From positions 35,562 to 99,561 of the forward strand of contig UQDA01000009.1 of the NCBI GenBank assembly GCA_900539715.1: a stretch of DNA of 64,000 bases, written 5' to 3'. This document shows, one piece after another, positions 42,541 to 52,386 of this stretch. This DNA comes from an uncultured Lachnospiraceae bacterium. Its GTDB lineage: Bacteria; Bacillota; Clostridia; Lachnospirales; Lachnospiraceae. Made by a program: the position numbers and the translations under genes. Below the pieces are notes generated by a model. It searched no databases, had not been told where the DNA came from, and saw nothing but the letters and a program-made list of their open reading frames with translations. The stretch's first letter is position 1. Every line of letters starts with the position of its first letter.

Positions 42541-43953
42541 TTATTCCTTGCCGTCCCAGCAGTAAGTACAGAGCTGGCTTCTGTCCAGACCTACGGAATC
42601 TATCATATCATCCAGACGATGATAGCGCAGACTTGTAAAGTTTAACTGTTTGCAGATGCGCTCTATCATGCCGTGGTACTGGTCGGATTCAGGGTTGGCA
42701 TAAACCTCCAGATTGGGATATTTATCCGTTCCTTCCATATCGCGTATCACGCGGCGGGTGATGAGATCCATATCCGAGGTGGAACGGGAGAAGTTTAAAT
42801 ACTTACATCCGTAGAGCAGGGGAGGACAGGCAGGGCGGATATGTACTTCTTTGGCTCCGCTCTGATATAAAAATTCGGTAGTTTCCCGAAGCTGCGTTCC
42901 ACGCACAATAGAATCGTCGATGAGAAGAAGACTTCTGTTCTGAATAAGATCGTGGACAGGAATCAGCTTCATTTTGGCAATGAGATTGCGGCGGCTCTGG
43001 ATAGAGGGCATAAAGGAACGGGGCCATGTGGGTGTATATTTGATAAATGGACGGGAGTAAGGGATTTTGGATTCGTTTGCATAGCCAATGGCATGTGCAA
43101 TGCCGGAATCCGGTACTCCTGCTACAATATCGGGATGGATGTTCCCGGCGTCCCGCTTTGCCAGCGCGGCACCGCAGCGGTAGCGCATCTGCTCAACGCT
43201 GATGCCTTCATAGGATGAAGACGGGTAACCATAGTAAATCCATAAAAAGGTACATATTTTCATTTTTTTCCCGGGGGCGGCAAGCGTCTGTATACCTTCA
43301 GGGGTAAGGATGACGATTTCGCCGGGACCTAATTCGCGCAGAGGCTGATATCCGAGATTCAGATAGGAAAAGCCTTCAAATGCAAGACAGTGCGCGTTCT
43401 CTTTTCTGCCCAGAGAGATGGGGGTACGTCCCAGCTTGTCGCGGGCGGCGTATATCCCCTTCGGTGTCAGAAGGACGATGGACATGGAACCGTCGATAAT
43501 GTCCTGTGCGTACTGGATACCTTCTATCAGGTTCTCTTTGCGGTTGATAAGAGCCGCTACCAGTTCGGTGGCGTTGATGTCACCGCCGCTCATTTCAAGG
43601 AAATGTGCGGGAGATTCTGAAAGGAGTTTCTGGGAAAGCTGGTCTATATTGTTGATCTTACCGATCGTCATGATGGCATATGTGCCATGATGGGAGCGGA
43701 TGAGAAGGGGCTGGGGTTCGTAATCGGAAATGCAGCCGATGCCCAGGTGGCCTTTCATATGCCCAAGGTCTTTGTCAAATTTGGTACGAAAAGGAGCGTT
43801 TTCGATATTGTGGATCGCCCGGTTAAATCCTTCTTCAGCGTCGTAAACGGTCATTCCGGCGCGGCGGGTGCCGAGATGGGAATGGTAGTCTGTTCCGAAA
43901 AACAGGTCAAAGACACAATCTTCTTTTGATGCAACTCCAAAAAATCCGCTCAT
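42541..43953 (-). CDS. Amidophosphoribosyltransferase-like protein lacking the catalytic cysteine
   Basis: This 470-residue PurF paralogue has an N-terminal Ntn-hydrolase glutaminase-like domain (about 1-230) and a phosphoribosyltransferase domain with PRPP loop LLLIDDSIVRGTQLRETT. PurF needs Cys as the residue after the initiator Met; this protein begins MSGFFGVAS, so the glutaminase nucleophile is Ser or lost. The C-terminal CTYCWDGKE could be part of an Fe-S site as in Bacillus PurF. It could use free ammonia or another amine. GGAGG precedes the start. It is monocistronic. Confidence 0.9.
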   Translation of the reverse strand: MSGFFGVASKEDCVFDLFFGTDYHSHLGTRRAGMTVYDAEEGFNRAIHNIENAPFRTKFDKDLGHMKGHLGIGCISDYEPQPLLIRSHHGTYAIMTIGKINNIDQLSQKLLSESPAHFLEMSGGDINATELVAALINRKENLIEGIQYAQDIIDGSMSIVLLTPKGIYAARDKLGRTPISLGRKENAHCLAFEGFSYLNLGYQPLRELGPGEIVILTPEGIQTLAAPGKKMKICTFLWIYYGYPSSSYEGISVEQMRYRCGAALAKRDAGNIHPDIVAGVPDSGIAHAIGYANESKIPYSRPFIKYTPTWPRSFMPSIQSRRNLIAKMKLIPVHDLIQNRSLLLIDDSIVRGTQLRETTEFLYQSGAKEVHIRPACPPLLYGCKYLNFSRSTSDMDLITRRVIRDMEGTDKYPNLEVYANPESDQYHGMIERICKQLNFTSLRYHRLDDMIDSVGLDRSQLCTYCWDGKE

Positions 43954-43996
43954 GTTTTTCCTCCGGTATGGTTGATATATTTTAGATATTTTACAT

Positions 43997-44995
43997 TTAT
44001 TTTACCACAGGCGACAGTGTTCCACAAATAGAAATATCCGAAAATTTTCGGTATTCTTTTGGCGAACAGCCATATTGACGGCGGAATAGTTTGTAAAAAT
44101 AGCTGAAATTGCTGTACCCAACATCCAAAGCAATGTCGGTAACGGAAAGCGAGGTTGAGGAAAGGAGGAGTGCAGCCCGGTTCAATCGTTTTTCCCAGAG
44201 GAGCTGTGTATAGGTTTTTCCTGTGGCACATTTGATAAGACGGCTCAGCTGGTACAGATCCAGATTCAGGCGTCGGGCAAGCTCCGAAAGCTCTCCGTCC
44301 CGATAGTGTTCTTCAATGTATGACAGGACTGTGAAGGCAATCTCCTGCTCAAAGGGATCTTTTCCGGTGTCAACATGGTCAGTGTAGCTGCTCAGATATA
44401 AAAAGAGAAGCCCCATTGTCGTCTGGTTGATGCTGCGTCTGTTAGGCTGGTGATGCAGGAGCATCCATATCAGGTTTTCCGTAAGATTCTGGACAGGAAG
44501 GATGTCGGCGGCTTTAAAATGAAGGTAGCTTACCTGTCCGGTGCCGTTTCTGAGACAGTCGGTCAAAAAGGTGCGAATCAGGTTGTTTTCAGAACCCAGC
44601 ATATCGAGGGAACGGTCGAAAAATTCGGGCAGGATGATGAAATTGACGGCGATATCATCCTGCATGGCCGGAAGGATTTCCTGAGTTGCCGTTTGACTTA
44701 GAAAAAGGAGTTCTCCTTCCTGAAGCGTTACGGATTCTCCGTTGATGATATGAGTCGTTTGACCGCTGCACATATAGACGACTTCCACATAATTATGAGT
44801 ATGCTTTGGAAAATGAAGAAAGCGGGGGTGTTTACGCAGCTCGATCAGCCTGCCGCGTTCCAGAAGCTTCTGGCAGTCGACGATCATGGAAGCGTTCAGG
44901 TTATAAAGGGAAGCGTCTACGTCATGTTTTCCGTCAAGGGCTGCCTGTTCTTCGGGAGTAACAGGACGTAGAAGCCCGAGAATTTCAGCATTCAT
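43997..44995 (-). CDS. AraC-family transcriptional regulator (candidate rhamnose regulator)
   Basis: This 332-residue regulator has an N-terminal cupin sensor domain (about 45-140: HFPKHTHNYVEVVYMCSG) and a C-terminal AraC domain with two helix-turn-helix motifs. The second motif holds LSVTDIALDVGYSNFSYFYK. The ATG at 44995 follows GGAGATTTTTT; the longer form from 45025 has no better site. It is divergent from rhaB, so it is the likely activator of the rhamnose genes. Confidence 0.92.
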   Translation of the reverse strand: MNAEILGLLRPVTPEEQAALDGKHDVDASLYNLNASMIVDCQKLLERGRLIELRKHPRFLHFPKHTHNYVEVVYMCSGQTTHIINGESVTLQEGELLFLSQTATQEILPAMQDDIAVNFIILPEFFDRSLDMLGSENNLIRTFLTDCLRNGTGQVSYLHFKAADILPVQNLTENLIWMLLHHQPNRRSINQTTMGLLFLYLSSYTDHVDTGKDPFEQEIAFTVLSYIEEHYRDGELSELARRLNLDLYQLSRLIKCATGKTYTQLLWEKRLNRAALLLSSTSLSVTDIALDVGYSNFSYFYKLFRRQYGCSPKEYRKFSDISICGTLSPVVK

Positions 44996-45143
44996 AAAAA
45001 ATCTCCATTCCGTACAAAATGTCATCTGTAAAAAGTGTATATCCCATGCTTGTGCAGGGGGGATGGTTTCAGTTTAGCAGGTTAGGCAGAATGAAGCAAG
45101 GCAGGGGTGCAAATGAGGTCATATTTTTATGCAAATGGTGTTC

Positions 45144-45172
45144 TTTCCGGGGATATTATGCTCTGATACAAT
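45144..45172 (+). promoter_or_regulatory. rhaBAD promoter with extended -10 and weak -35
   Basis: TACAAT (45167-45172) is preceded by TGA, an extended -10. The -35 position (45144-45149, TTTCCG) is poor, as expected of a promoter needing an AraC-type activator. About 70 bp of leader separates it from rhaB. Confidence 0.55.
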
Positions 45173-45240
45173 GAATTTATAAAGAGACCGGTCCTATGTG
45201 ATGAGGGGATAAAAGTCGCAGCGGCAGAAAGGAGTAGAGA

Positions 45241-46656
45241 TTGGATAAGTATTATCTTGCGGTGGATATCGGTGCATCCAGCGGCCGGCATATGATTGGC
45301 TGGCTGGAGGGAGGAACGCTGAAGACACAGGAAATCTATCGTTTTGAGAATGGCATGAAAAAGAAGGATGGACGGCTCTGCTGGGAGGTGGACAGATTAT
45401 TTGATCATATCGTGGAAGGAATGAAGCGATGCGCCATACTGGGGAAAATTCCGGAAAGCATGGGAATTGATACATGGGGAGTGGATTTTGTACTGTTGGA
45501 CAGGGAAGGACACCGGCTCGGGGACGCAGTCGGATACCGGGACGGCAGGACAGCGGGAATGGATACGCTTGTATATGAACAGATTCCGGAACAGGAGCTG
45601 TATGAAAGAACAGGGATACAGAAGCAGATATTTAATACGATATATCAGCTGGAGGCGGTAAAAAGACAGGAGCCGGAACTTTTGGAGAAAGCAGAGAGCC
45701 TTTTGATGCTGCCGGACTATTTTCATTATCTGCTGACTGGAAAAAAAGCTGCAGAGTATACGGAGGCGACGACATCACAGCTTGTAAGCCCGGAAACGCT
45801 TGACTGGGACAAGGAGCTGATAGGACGTCTCGGACTGCCCCGGAAGCTGTTTCAGGAAATCAGGATGCCGGGCACGGTATTGGGGGAACTGTCGGAAAAG
45901 GTTGCAGAAAAAGTCGGATTTTCCTGCCGTGTTGTGCTGCCTGCATCTCATGATACGGGTTCGGCGGTGGCGGCGGTTCCCTGTAATGCGGAAAATGTAC
46001 TCTATATCAGTTCCGGGACATGGTCTTTAATGGGAGTGGAGAGGATGCGCGCCGACTGTTCTCAGAAAAGCTATTCCCGTAATTTTACGAATGAGGGAGG
46101 CGTAAACGGCAGATTCCGCTACCTGAAAAATATTATGGGGCTGTGGATGATACAATCGGTAAAAAAGGAACTGGAAGATGATGTTTCCTTTGCGGAGCTT
46201 TGTGAGATGGCGGAGCGGGAAGTAATCGATTCTATCGTTGACTGTAATGATGAAAGCTTTCTTGCACCGGATTCGATGACAGAGGCGGTTCGGGATTTTT
46301 GCAGAAAAACCGGTCAACAGATTCCGCAGACGCCGGGGGAGCTGGCTCGTGTGATTTACCGGAGTCTGGCTCAGTGCTACCGGAGTACGATGCAGGAGTT
46401 GGAGGAGCTGACAGGAAACAGCTATTCAGCACTTTATATCGTGGGCGGCGGGTCGAATGCGGACTATTTAAACCGGCTGACGGCAGATGCCACAGGAAAG
46501 CAGGTATACGCAGGACCGGGGGAAGCGACTGCTATCGGAAATATCGCAGTACAGATGATCGCAGACGGGGTGTTGAAAAATTTACAGGAGGCAAGGAAAT
46601 GTATCTTGGATTCCGGAGAAATCCGGAGCTTTGTACCGGAAAGGGGATTAGTATGA
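45241..46656 (+). CDS. rhaB: Rhamnulokinase
   Basis: RhaB phosphorylates L-rhamnulose to rhamnulose-1-phosphate. The 471-residue FGGY kinase begins with the phosphate loop YLAVDIGASSGRHMIGWL and contains SMGIDTWGVDFVLLD, PASHDTGSAVAAVP and the ATP-site ALYIVGGGSNADYLNRLTAD. The start is TTG with AAAGGAGTAGAGA upstream. It overlaps rhaA by four bases. Confidence 0.95.
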   Translation: MDKYYLAVDIGASSGRHMIGWLEGGTLKTQEIYRFENGMKKKDGRLCWEVDRLFDHIVEGMKRCAILGKIPESMGIDTWGVDFVLLDREGHRLGDAVGYRDGRTAGMDTLVYEQIPEQELYERTGIQKQIFNTIYQLEAVKRQEPELLEKAESLLMLPDYFHYLLTGKKAAEYTEATTSQLVSPETLDWDKELIGRLGLPRKLFQEIRMPGTVLGELSEKVAEKVGFSCRVVLPASHDTGSAVAAVPCNAENVLYISSGTWSLMGVERMRADCSQKSYSRNFTNEGGVNGRFRYLKNIMGLWMIQSVKKELEDDVSFAELCEMAEREVIDSIVDCNDESFLAPDSMTEAVRDFCRKTGQQIPQTPGELARVIYRSLAQCYRSTMQELEELTGNSYSALYIVGGGSNADYLNRLTADATGKQVYAGPGEATAIGNIAVQMIADGVLKNLQEARKCILDSGEIRSFVPERGLV

Positions 46657-47906
46657 CAGTACAGGAACGCTATGAATCAGCAAGGGAAATTTATAAAAAA
46701 TACGGTGTGGATACCGAAAACGCGATAGAGAAGCTGGGAAAGATATCTGTTTCCATGCATTGCTGGCAGGGGGACGATGTGACAGGATTTGACCATGACG
46801 GGCCTTTGTCGGGCGGGATTCAGGCAACGGGAAATTATCCGGGAAAGGCGCGCACTCCGCAGGAGCTGATGGAGGATATGGATGAAGCATTAAAGCTGAT
46901 TCCGGGAAGACATAAGATCAATCTGCATGCCAGCTATGCGATCTTTGAAAACGGGGAGATGGCGGACAGAGATATGCTGGAGCCGAAGCATTTTGCAAAA
47001 TGGGTGGAGTTTGCAAAGAAACGTAATATGGGAATCGATTTTAATCCGACCTTTTTTTCGCATGAAAAAGCGAATCCGTTTACGCTATCGAGCCCGGATG
47101 AAGAGATACGGCAGTTCTGGATACGCCATGGACAGGCATGCATCCGGATATCCCAGTATTTTGCGGAAGAACTGGGGCAGCCCTGCGTCATGAATATCTG
47201 GATTTCGGACGGATATAAGGATATTCCGGCAGACCGGCTTGGTCCGAGAGAGCGTTTTAAGGATTCACTGGACCAGATACTTTCTGTGCCTTATGACAGG
47301 AAAAAGGTTTACGTCTGTCTGGAATCCAAGGTGTTTGGGATAGGGATGGAATCCTATACGGTCGGTTCTTCTGAATTTTGCTTGAATTATGCGGCTAAAA
47401 ACGGTATCATCAGTCTGATGGATAACGGTCATTATCATCCGACCGAGACAGTTTCCGATAAAATTTCAGCGATGCTTTTATTTCATGATAAGCTTGCATT
47501 GCATGTGACGCGTCCTGTCCGCTGGGATTCCGACCATGTGGTGCTGTTTGATGATGAAACAAAAGAAATCGCAAAAGAGATAGTAAGGAATAACGCCCTC
47601 GACAGAGTGTTCATAGCGACGGATTATTTTGACGCCGGCATCAACCGTATCAGCGCATGGGTAACGGGAATGCGCAACGTACAGAAGGCTCTTTTATATG
47701 CACTGCTCTGCCCGGACAGAATGTTAAAGCAGCTGCAGGACGAGGGGCGTTTTACCGAACTGATGGTAGTGCAGGAGGAACTGAAATTCTGCCCGTTTGC
47801 GGATGTATGGAATTATTTCTGTGTAAAAAACGGTGTACCGGAGGCGGACAGCTGGCTGGATGAAGTGATGCGTTATGAAAAAGAAGTGCTGTCAAAAAGA
47901 AAGTGA
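46653..47906 (+). CDS. rhaA: L-rhamnose isomerase
   Basis: RhaA interconverts L-rhamnose and L-rhamnulose. The 417-residue protein (family length) starts MTVQERYESAREIYKKYGVD and shows VSMHCWQGDDVTGFD, NLHASYAIFENG, the metal-site block SLMDNGHYHPTETVSDK and LFHDKLALHVTRPVRWDSDH. The ATG at 46653 overlaps the rhaB stop (ATGA). A longer in-frame reading to 46299 is an artefact lying over rhaB. Confidence 0.97.
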   Translation: MTVQERYESAREIYKKYGVDTENAIEKLGKISVSMHCWQGDDVTGFDHDGPLSGGIQATGNYPGKARTPQELMEDMDEALKLIPGRHKINLHASYAIFENGEMADRDMLEPKHFAKWVEFAKKRNMGIDFNPTFFSHEKANPFTLSSPDEEIRQFWIRHGQACIRISQYFAEELGQPCVMNIWISDGYKDIPADRLGPRERFKDSLDQILSVPYDRKKVYVCLESKVFGIGMESYTVGSSEFCLNYAAKNGIISLMDNGHYHPTETVSDKISAMLLFHDKLALHVTRPVRWDSDHVVLFDDETKEIAKEIVRNNALDRVFIATDYFDAGINRISAWVTGMRNVQKALLYALLCPDRMLKQLQDEGRFTELMVVQEELKFCPFADVWNYFCVKNGVPEADSWLDEVMRYEKEVLSKRK

Positions 47907-47917
47907 GGAGCAGGAGC

Positions 47918-48748
47918 ATGAGAGTGTTGGAAGCGCCCTTTGTACAGGGATTTTTAAGGATGGCGGACGATGGGTGGCAGCAGGGCTGGCATGAAAGAAA
48001 CGGCGGAAATCTGAGCTACCGTATCCGTGAGGAAGAGATAGAGAGCATCAGGAAAGAGCTTTTGACGGATGGGGAGTGGAGGCCGATAGGCGCGTCTGTG
48101 CCGGGACTTTCCGGCGAATATTTTCTTGTGACGGGGAGCGGAAAATTTTTCAGAAACGTGCTGCGCGACCCGGAGGATTCCGTATGTATCATCGAGCTGG
48201 ATAAAGCCGGGGAACAGTATCGGATCTGCTGGGGACTGATAAACGGGGGCAGACCGACCAGCGAGCTTCCCAGTCACCTGATGAACCATGAAGTAAAAAA
48301 ACGTGTGACCGGAGGAGCTTACAGGGTAATTTATCATGCACATACGACAAATGTCATAGCGTTGACCTTTGTGCTGCCGCTGACGGACGAGGCGTTTACG
48401 AGGGAGTTATGGGAAATGGCTACGGAATGTCCCGTCGTATTCCCGGACGGTATCGGCGTGGTAGACTGGATGGTTCCCGGCGGGCGGGATATTGCCGTTG
48501 AGACGAGCCGCCTGATGGAAAAATATGATGTGGCGGTGTGGGCGCATCACGGTATCTTCTGCGCGGGACCGGATTTTGACATCACCTTCGGGCTGGCGCA
48601 TACGGTGGAAAAATCTGCGGAGATTCTTGTAAAAGTCCATTCCATGGGCGGACAGAAGCGTCAGACTATCACGCCGGAGCAGTTTCGCGCGCTGGCAAAG
48701 GATTTCGGAGTAACGCTGCCGGAGCGGTTTTTATATGAAAAAGAGTAA
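47918..48748 (+). CDS. rhaD: Rhamnulose-1-phosphate aldolase
   Basis: RhaD cleaves rhamnulose-1-phosphate to DHAP and L-lactaldehyde. The 276-residue class II aldolase has the zinc ligands in VIYHAHTTNVIALTFV and VAVWAHHGIFCAG, and the substrate loop NGGNLSYR. The start ATG at 47918 follows GAGGAGCAGGAGC. It closes the rhaBAD core, 11 bp after rhaA, and overlaps the next gene by 14 bp. Confidence 0.95.
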   Translation: MRVLEAPFVQGFLRMADDGWQQGWHERNGGNLSYRIREEEIESIRKELLTDGEWRPIGASVPGLSGEYFLVTGSGKFFRNVLRDPEDSVCIIELDKAGEQYRICWGLINGGRPTSELPSHLMNHEVKKRVTGGAYRVIYHAHTTNVIALTFVLPLTDEAFTRELWEMATECPVVFPDGIGVVDWMVPGGRDIAVETSRLMEKYDVAVWAHHGIFCAGPDFDITFGLAHTVEKSAEILVKVHSMGGQKRQTITPEQFRALAKDFGVTLPERFLYEKE

Positions 48749-50233
48749 GTCCGGCTGGAGGATTGCCGGAACGGTCTGCCTGCTCCTGGCGGCTGCCGCA
48801 GCTTTTGGAATTGAGTTTGTTTATCACAGACTCGTACTTCCACGGGGATACCGATGGCTCTTTGACTGGATGGGACCGGCGATTTTAGCAGCGGGAGCGG
48901 TGTCGGCAGCCGGGGCTGTGATACTGAATCTGAAAAAGAAACGCAGGACAAAGGCAGTGTGCCTGACGCTTTTTGTAACGGCGGGAGCGGCATGGACGCT
49001 TGCATCAGCACTTCTGTCACCGGTAAAGATAAGCATTTCTCTGTCCCCTGAAAAAACTATCGCAGCCGTAGTGGAGACAGACCGGCAAAGCGGCCAGAGG
49101 AAGCTGTGCAGGGTTTCCTGTTTGGTTTTCCGGTATCCGAAGGATATCCTGCCCTTTGTGCCGGACAGCAATATCAAATATGACTGGCTGGGGGAAATGT
49201 GCAGCAGTATCTGGCGACCTATGGCGCCCGCGGCAGCCTTACTTCCTACATGGATCCTTATGTACCGATGCTCGGTAACTGGCAGGGATATGATGCAGCC
49301 GGAAATGAGTGGAGGGTTACGGTCTCCTCAGGGGTCGGCGTCGTAAAAGGCGGCGAACAGTGGCTTTTTGGAGAAAGCGAATGCGAGCGTTACGGAACGA
49401 TAGGGATGACGCTCGGAAAAGGGAGCGATGCGCGGTTTTCGCTCATTATGAACAAAGACTGCCGCGAGGAAGACGGAATGCTGATGGACGGAGGAACGCT
49501 GACGCTGTGCGGGATTTCCGTGGATGAGGAAGAAAAAATCATTCTGAAAAAAGCGGATGAAGCAGCTTCTGCGGACTGGCCGGATTATGGTGCGGCAGCG
49601 GCGGCGCTGGAAGAGCAGCGGGAAATGGAAGCCCTGATGCAGGAGATAGCGCGGGAAGAAGCTGAAAAAGCAGAAGAGGGAAAGCAGTCGGTCATTTTAC
49701 AAAGCGACGGTACATATACGGAATACGATGACAGGGATTATGAAAAGGAGGTCGTTCTGGAAGGAGAAATCCGCTATCGGATGATCGTTCTGGATGCGGC
49801 ACTGGGAAGCCGTTGGTACGGGCTGATCAAAAGCAGAGACGGCGGAAAAAACTGGGAAGTAGTTTCAGACGACCCTTTTGGTCAGGAATTGGGTCAGGGC
49901 GTGGATTTTACGTTCCTGGATGAAAATTTCGGATTTGCAACGCTGATGCATAACGGCGGGGATACTGCCCGGCTTTATGTGACGGAAGACGGAGGAAGGC
50001 ATTATGAGCCTGTGGAGATAGAGCATAAGACGGAGACGGATTCCGGCGGCGCGATATGGGCGCCTTACGATTATCCCCGGATGCCTTATGAAAAGGACGG
50101 GAAGATATATGTGCTCTGCGGGCAGGGCGCGGACGGGGATTATAATGGCGGAGATGCTAAGGAGACGGCGCGCTATCGTTCGGAAGACCACGGGCATACC
50201 TTTGTATTTGACGGAATGGAACCGACACGGTGA
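48735..50233 (+). pseudogene. Frameshifted membrane-anchored Asp-box (BNR) propeller-like protein
   Basis: Two frames together encode one protein. The first (48735 to about 49200) has three hydrophobic segments (near residues 9-30, 44-63 and 75-95) and then an external start. The second (from about 49199 to 50233) encodes an external domain with three Asp-box-like motifs: SRDGGKNW, TEDGGRHY and SEDHGHTF. The switch point lies in a five-G run (49190-49194); one more G would join the frames as LGGNVQQYLATYG. Asp boxes occur in sialidases and other propellers. It overlaps rhaD by 14 bp. Whether it is a true mutation, a phase-variable tract or a sequencing error cannot be told. Confidence 0.75.
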
Positions 50234-50280
50234 GAGAAGTCTGTTGCCTGCCGGCGGCTGTGCCAGGGCGCACATAATCG

Positions 50281-50325
50281 GAAGAAAAAAGGAGCAGTTC
50301 AGGAAGAGCTGCTCCTTTTTTCTTC
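50281..50325. terminator. Strong bidirectional terminator
   Basis: A perfect 17-bp stem: 50281-50297 with 50309-50325, with A and T runs on the outside giving U tracts on both strands. It ends the rhamnose operon and the convergent heparinase-like gene. Confidence 0.9.
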
Positions 50326-52171
50326 AGCGTATTTCCAGGTCAAACTGCCGGCTGTCCGGCAAGGGCGTGATGAGTATCCGGTAAATGGGATGCTTCCATG
50401 CGATTGCAAGCCGGGCATCTGTGATGGGGATTTCTTCTATAGCGGCGACGCGCCCTCCCGAGAGGAAAAGCCGGGCGGGGTCTTTGCCGTCTGCCGCGGA
50501 AGGAATAGAGATTTCCTGACGTTCGGAAAGCTCTGAAATGATTTTGGGCTTTTCATATGTGATAAGGCTCAGCACGACCTGATGGGGCATATCGTCCCGA
50601 AAGGAAAAGGTGTCGGTGATATGTATTTTTTCTTCTTTGTATAAACGCGCTCTGCGCCGGTAAGAGGCGACCGGGGATCCGGACGGATAGGCGGGGGCAA
50701 TGTCCATCGAGATGGAGGAATCTTCAAGGCTGCAGGAGACGTCTGCGGCATGGTAGTGTTCCCCGTCCTTTTGCATGACTCCGTCGAAGGATGGAAGGTT
50801 ATGCCAGGCCGACTGCATTGTCCAGATTTCATAGCGCTGTGGGGAAAAGGTTTTTTTGGTATAGCTTTCAACGCCGATATCTATAAACACAGGAAGCCCG
50901 TCTTTATAGACGGTAAAACTTCCGACATCATTATGATTATGGCTGTCCGCATTGTCTCCTGCCTTGACTGCAAGGAAGAGTCGTTCATCGCGGGATGTAA
51001 AAAGACCGACACTCGGATAGAACAGGTTCGGGGCAGGACATGTGCAGGAGCAGTCAAACGCCTTTAGTTCGGCGGCGGTAAAGCCGGAAAGGAGTCGGTA
51101 GAACAGGTTGTTTTCAGTTGGAAGCAAAAGGGCATTCTTTTGTCCTGCCAGACAATCCTTTGCAGCAAAGCGCATCATATTTTCCTGATCCGTCAGCTTT
51201 GCAAACAGATATTCGCGGGCGCTGCAGCGTCCCGCTATGGGAGAGCAGTCTGCGAAATTGATATAGTATTGATCTGCAACATGCACCCGGTAAATATAAG
51301 AAGCAATATTGCGGATTTTTTCATCGGAGAAAAGCTGACGAAAAGCACCGCCTGTCACGGAATCACAAATGGAAAGCACGAGAAAGAGACAAAGTCCGGC
51401 GTGGCGGTAATATTGAGCGCCCTCGTCACAGCAGCCGTCCTGACCGTATTCTGCCAGGAAGAAATCCGTGCTTTGGCAGGCTTTATGAAAGATAAAACGC
51501 CGCAGAGAGTCGTCCGTATCTGTCAGAAAGGCAGACAGGAGCACATTCTGGGTACACCAGATCGTCCAGTTGTTCATCGGAGAAATTCCGTCTCCCATCC
51601 ACCAGAAGTGCCTCTTTTGATAAGGAATAAAAATCCTGCGCTCCAATTCATAGCGGATCCGTTTTGTCAGAAAAGGAGAAAAGTCATCAAGCACAGGGGA
51701 GAGAAGATAGGAAGCAGTTGCAAGCACCGCACCCGTTTCGCAGGCAAAAAGATCGAGCACCGGATCGGAAAGATCGGGAAGCGGAAGCTGGGGACAATCC
51801 CGTTCATAGGAATTATGAGCGGGCAGATTCCACGCATTTTCATCACAGATCGAAAAAATACCGTCTATAACGGCAGGAAGAAAACGTCCCTGGTTTTCTA
51901 CGCATTCAGCAAGTATAAGAGCATTTAAGGCGTGGCGCTTGGAAAACATCTTGTCTTCAAAATGAACCCTGTTTCCGGTGCGAAAAAATTCCAGAAAGTC
52001 GGAAGCGGAAAGGTAAGGCCATTCAAATCCGAGAAAGGATTGCCCAAGCAGAACAGTTTCCTTTTTCCATTCGGGATCGAGAGCTTCCCAGGCAGCACGG
52101 TCGGAAATATTGGAATATGGAGTATAGGGGAGCAGCTTCCCCGAAAATGCAGAAGCAATTTCTGAAAACAT
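50324..52171 (-). CDS. Heparinase II/III-like polysaccharide lyase (cytoplasmic)
   Basis: This 615-residue protein has an alpha-toroid N-terminal half (about 1-350) and a beta-sandwich C-terminal half beginning at DSHNHNDVGSFTVYKDGLPV, the diagnostic heparinase II/III block. Such enzymes cleave uronic-acid linkages by beta-elimination. No signal peptide is seen, so it would act on imported oligosaccharide. The ATG at 52171 follows AAGGAGG. It is next to a GH88-type hydrolase, which removes the unsaturated uronate it would create, and to rhamnose genes. Heparinoid, gum arabic-type or other Rha-uronate substrates are possible; the subfamily cannot be fixed by eye. Confidence 0.88.
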   Translation of the reverse strand: MFSEIASAFSGKLLPYTPYSNISDRAAWEALDPEWKKETVLLGQSFLGFEWPYLSASDFLEFFRTGNRVHFEDKMFSKRHALNALILAECVENQGRFLPAVIDGIFSICDENAWNLPAHNSYERDCPQLPLPDLSDPVLDLFACETGAVLATASYLLSPVLDDFSPFLTKRIRYELERRIFIPYQKRHFWWMGDGISPMNNWTIWCTQNVLLSAFLTDTDDSLRRFIFHKACQSTDFFLAEYGQDGCCDEGAQYYRHAGLCLFLVLSICDSVTGGAFRQLFSDEKIRNIASYIYRVHVADQYYINFADCSPIAGRCSAREYLFAKLTDQENMMRFAAKDCLAGQKNALLLPTENNLFYRLLSGFTAAELKAFDCSCTCPAPNLFYPSVGLFTSRDERLFLAVKAGDNADSHNHNDVGSFTVYKDGLPVFIDIGVESYTKKTFSPQRYEIWTMQSAWHNLPSFDGVMQKDGEHYHAADVSCSLEDSSISMDIAPAYPSGSPVASYRRRARLYKEEKIHITDTFSFRDDMPHQVVLSLITYEKPKIISELSERQEISIPSAADGKDPARLFLSGGRVAAIEEIPITDARLAIAWKHPIYRILITPLPDSRQFDLEIR

Positions 52172-52212
52172 ATGATAAACCTCCTTGCTCGGAAATGTCA
52201 TTTTATTAGTCC

Positions 52213-52241
52213 AGAATACCACCTGAAAACAGCGGATACAA
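52213..52241 (-). promoter_or_regulatory. Candidate promoter of the heparinase-like gene
   Basis: Minus strand TTGTAT (52241-52236), a 17-bp spacer and TATTCT (52218-52213), about 40 bp upstream of the start. Confidence 0.4.
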
Positions 52242-52304
52242 GGCAGCAGGACAGGATTGTGGAAGATATGCCATATTTGTGAAAAGATATGAGCAAAGGG
52301 GCGG

Positions 52305-52333
52305 TTGCGCCCCGGGCGCGGACACGGTAAAAT
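52305..52333 (+). promoter_or_regulatory. Candidate promoter of the GH88-rhaM unit
   Basis: TTGCGC (52305-52310), a 17-bp spacer and TAAAAT (52328-52333). It lies about 50 bp upstream of the GH88 start, in the divergent intergenic region. Confidence 0.5.
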
Positions 52334-52386
52334 AGCATTATGGGAAGAACAGATGCCGCTTTGGGGCGGCGGAAAGAGAGGGAAAA

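Noticed and set aside
46299..46652. Upstream extension of the rhaA frame
   Set aside because: Lies entirely over rhaB in another frame; RhaA homology begins at 46653.
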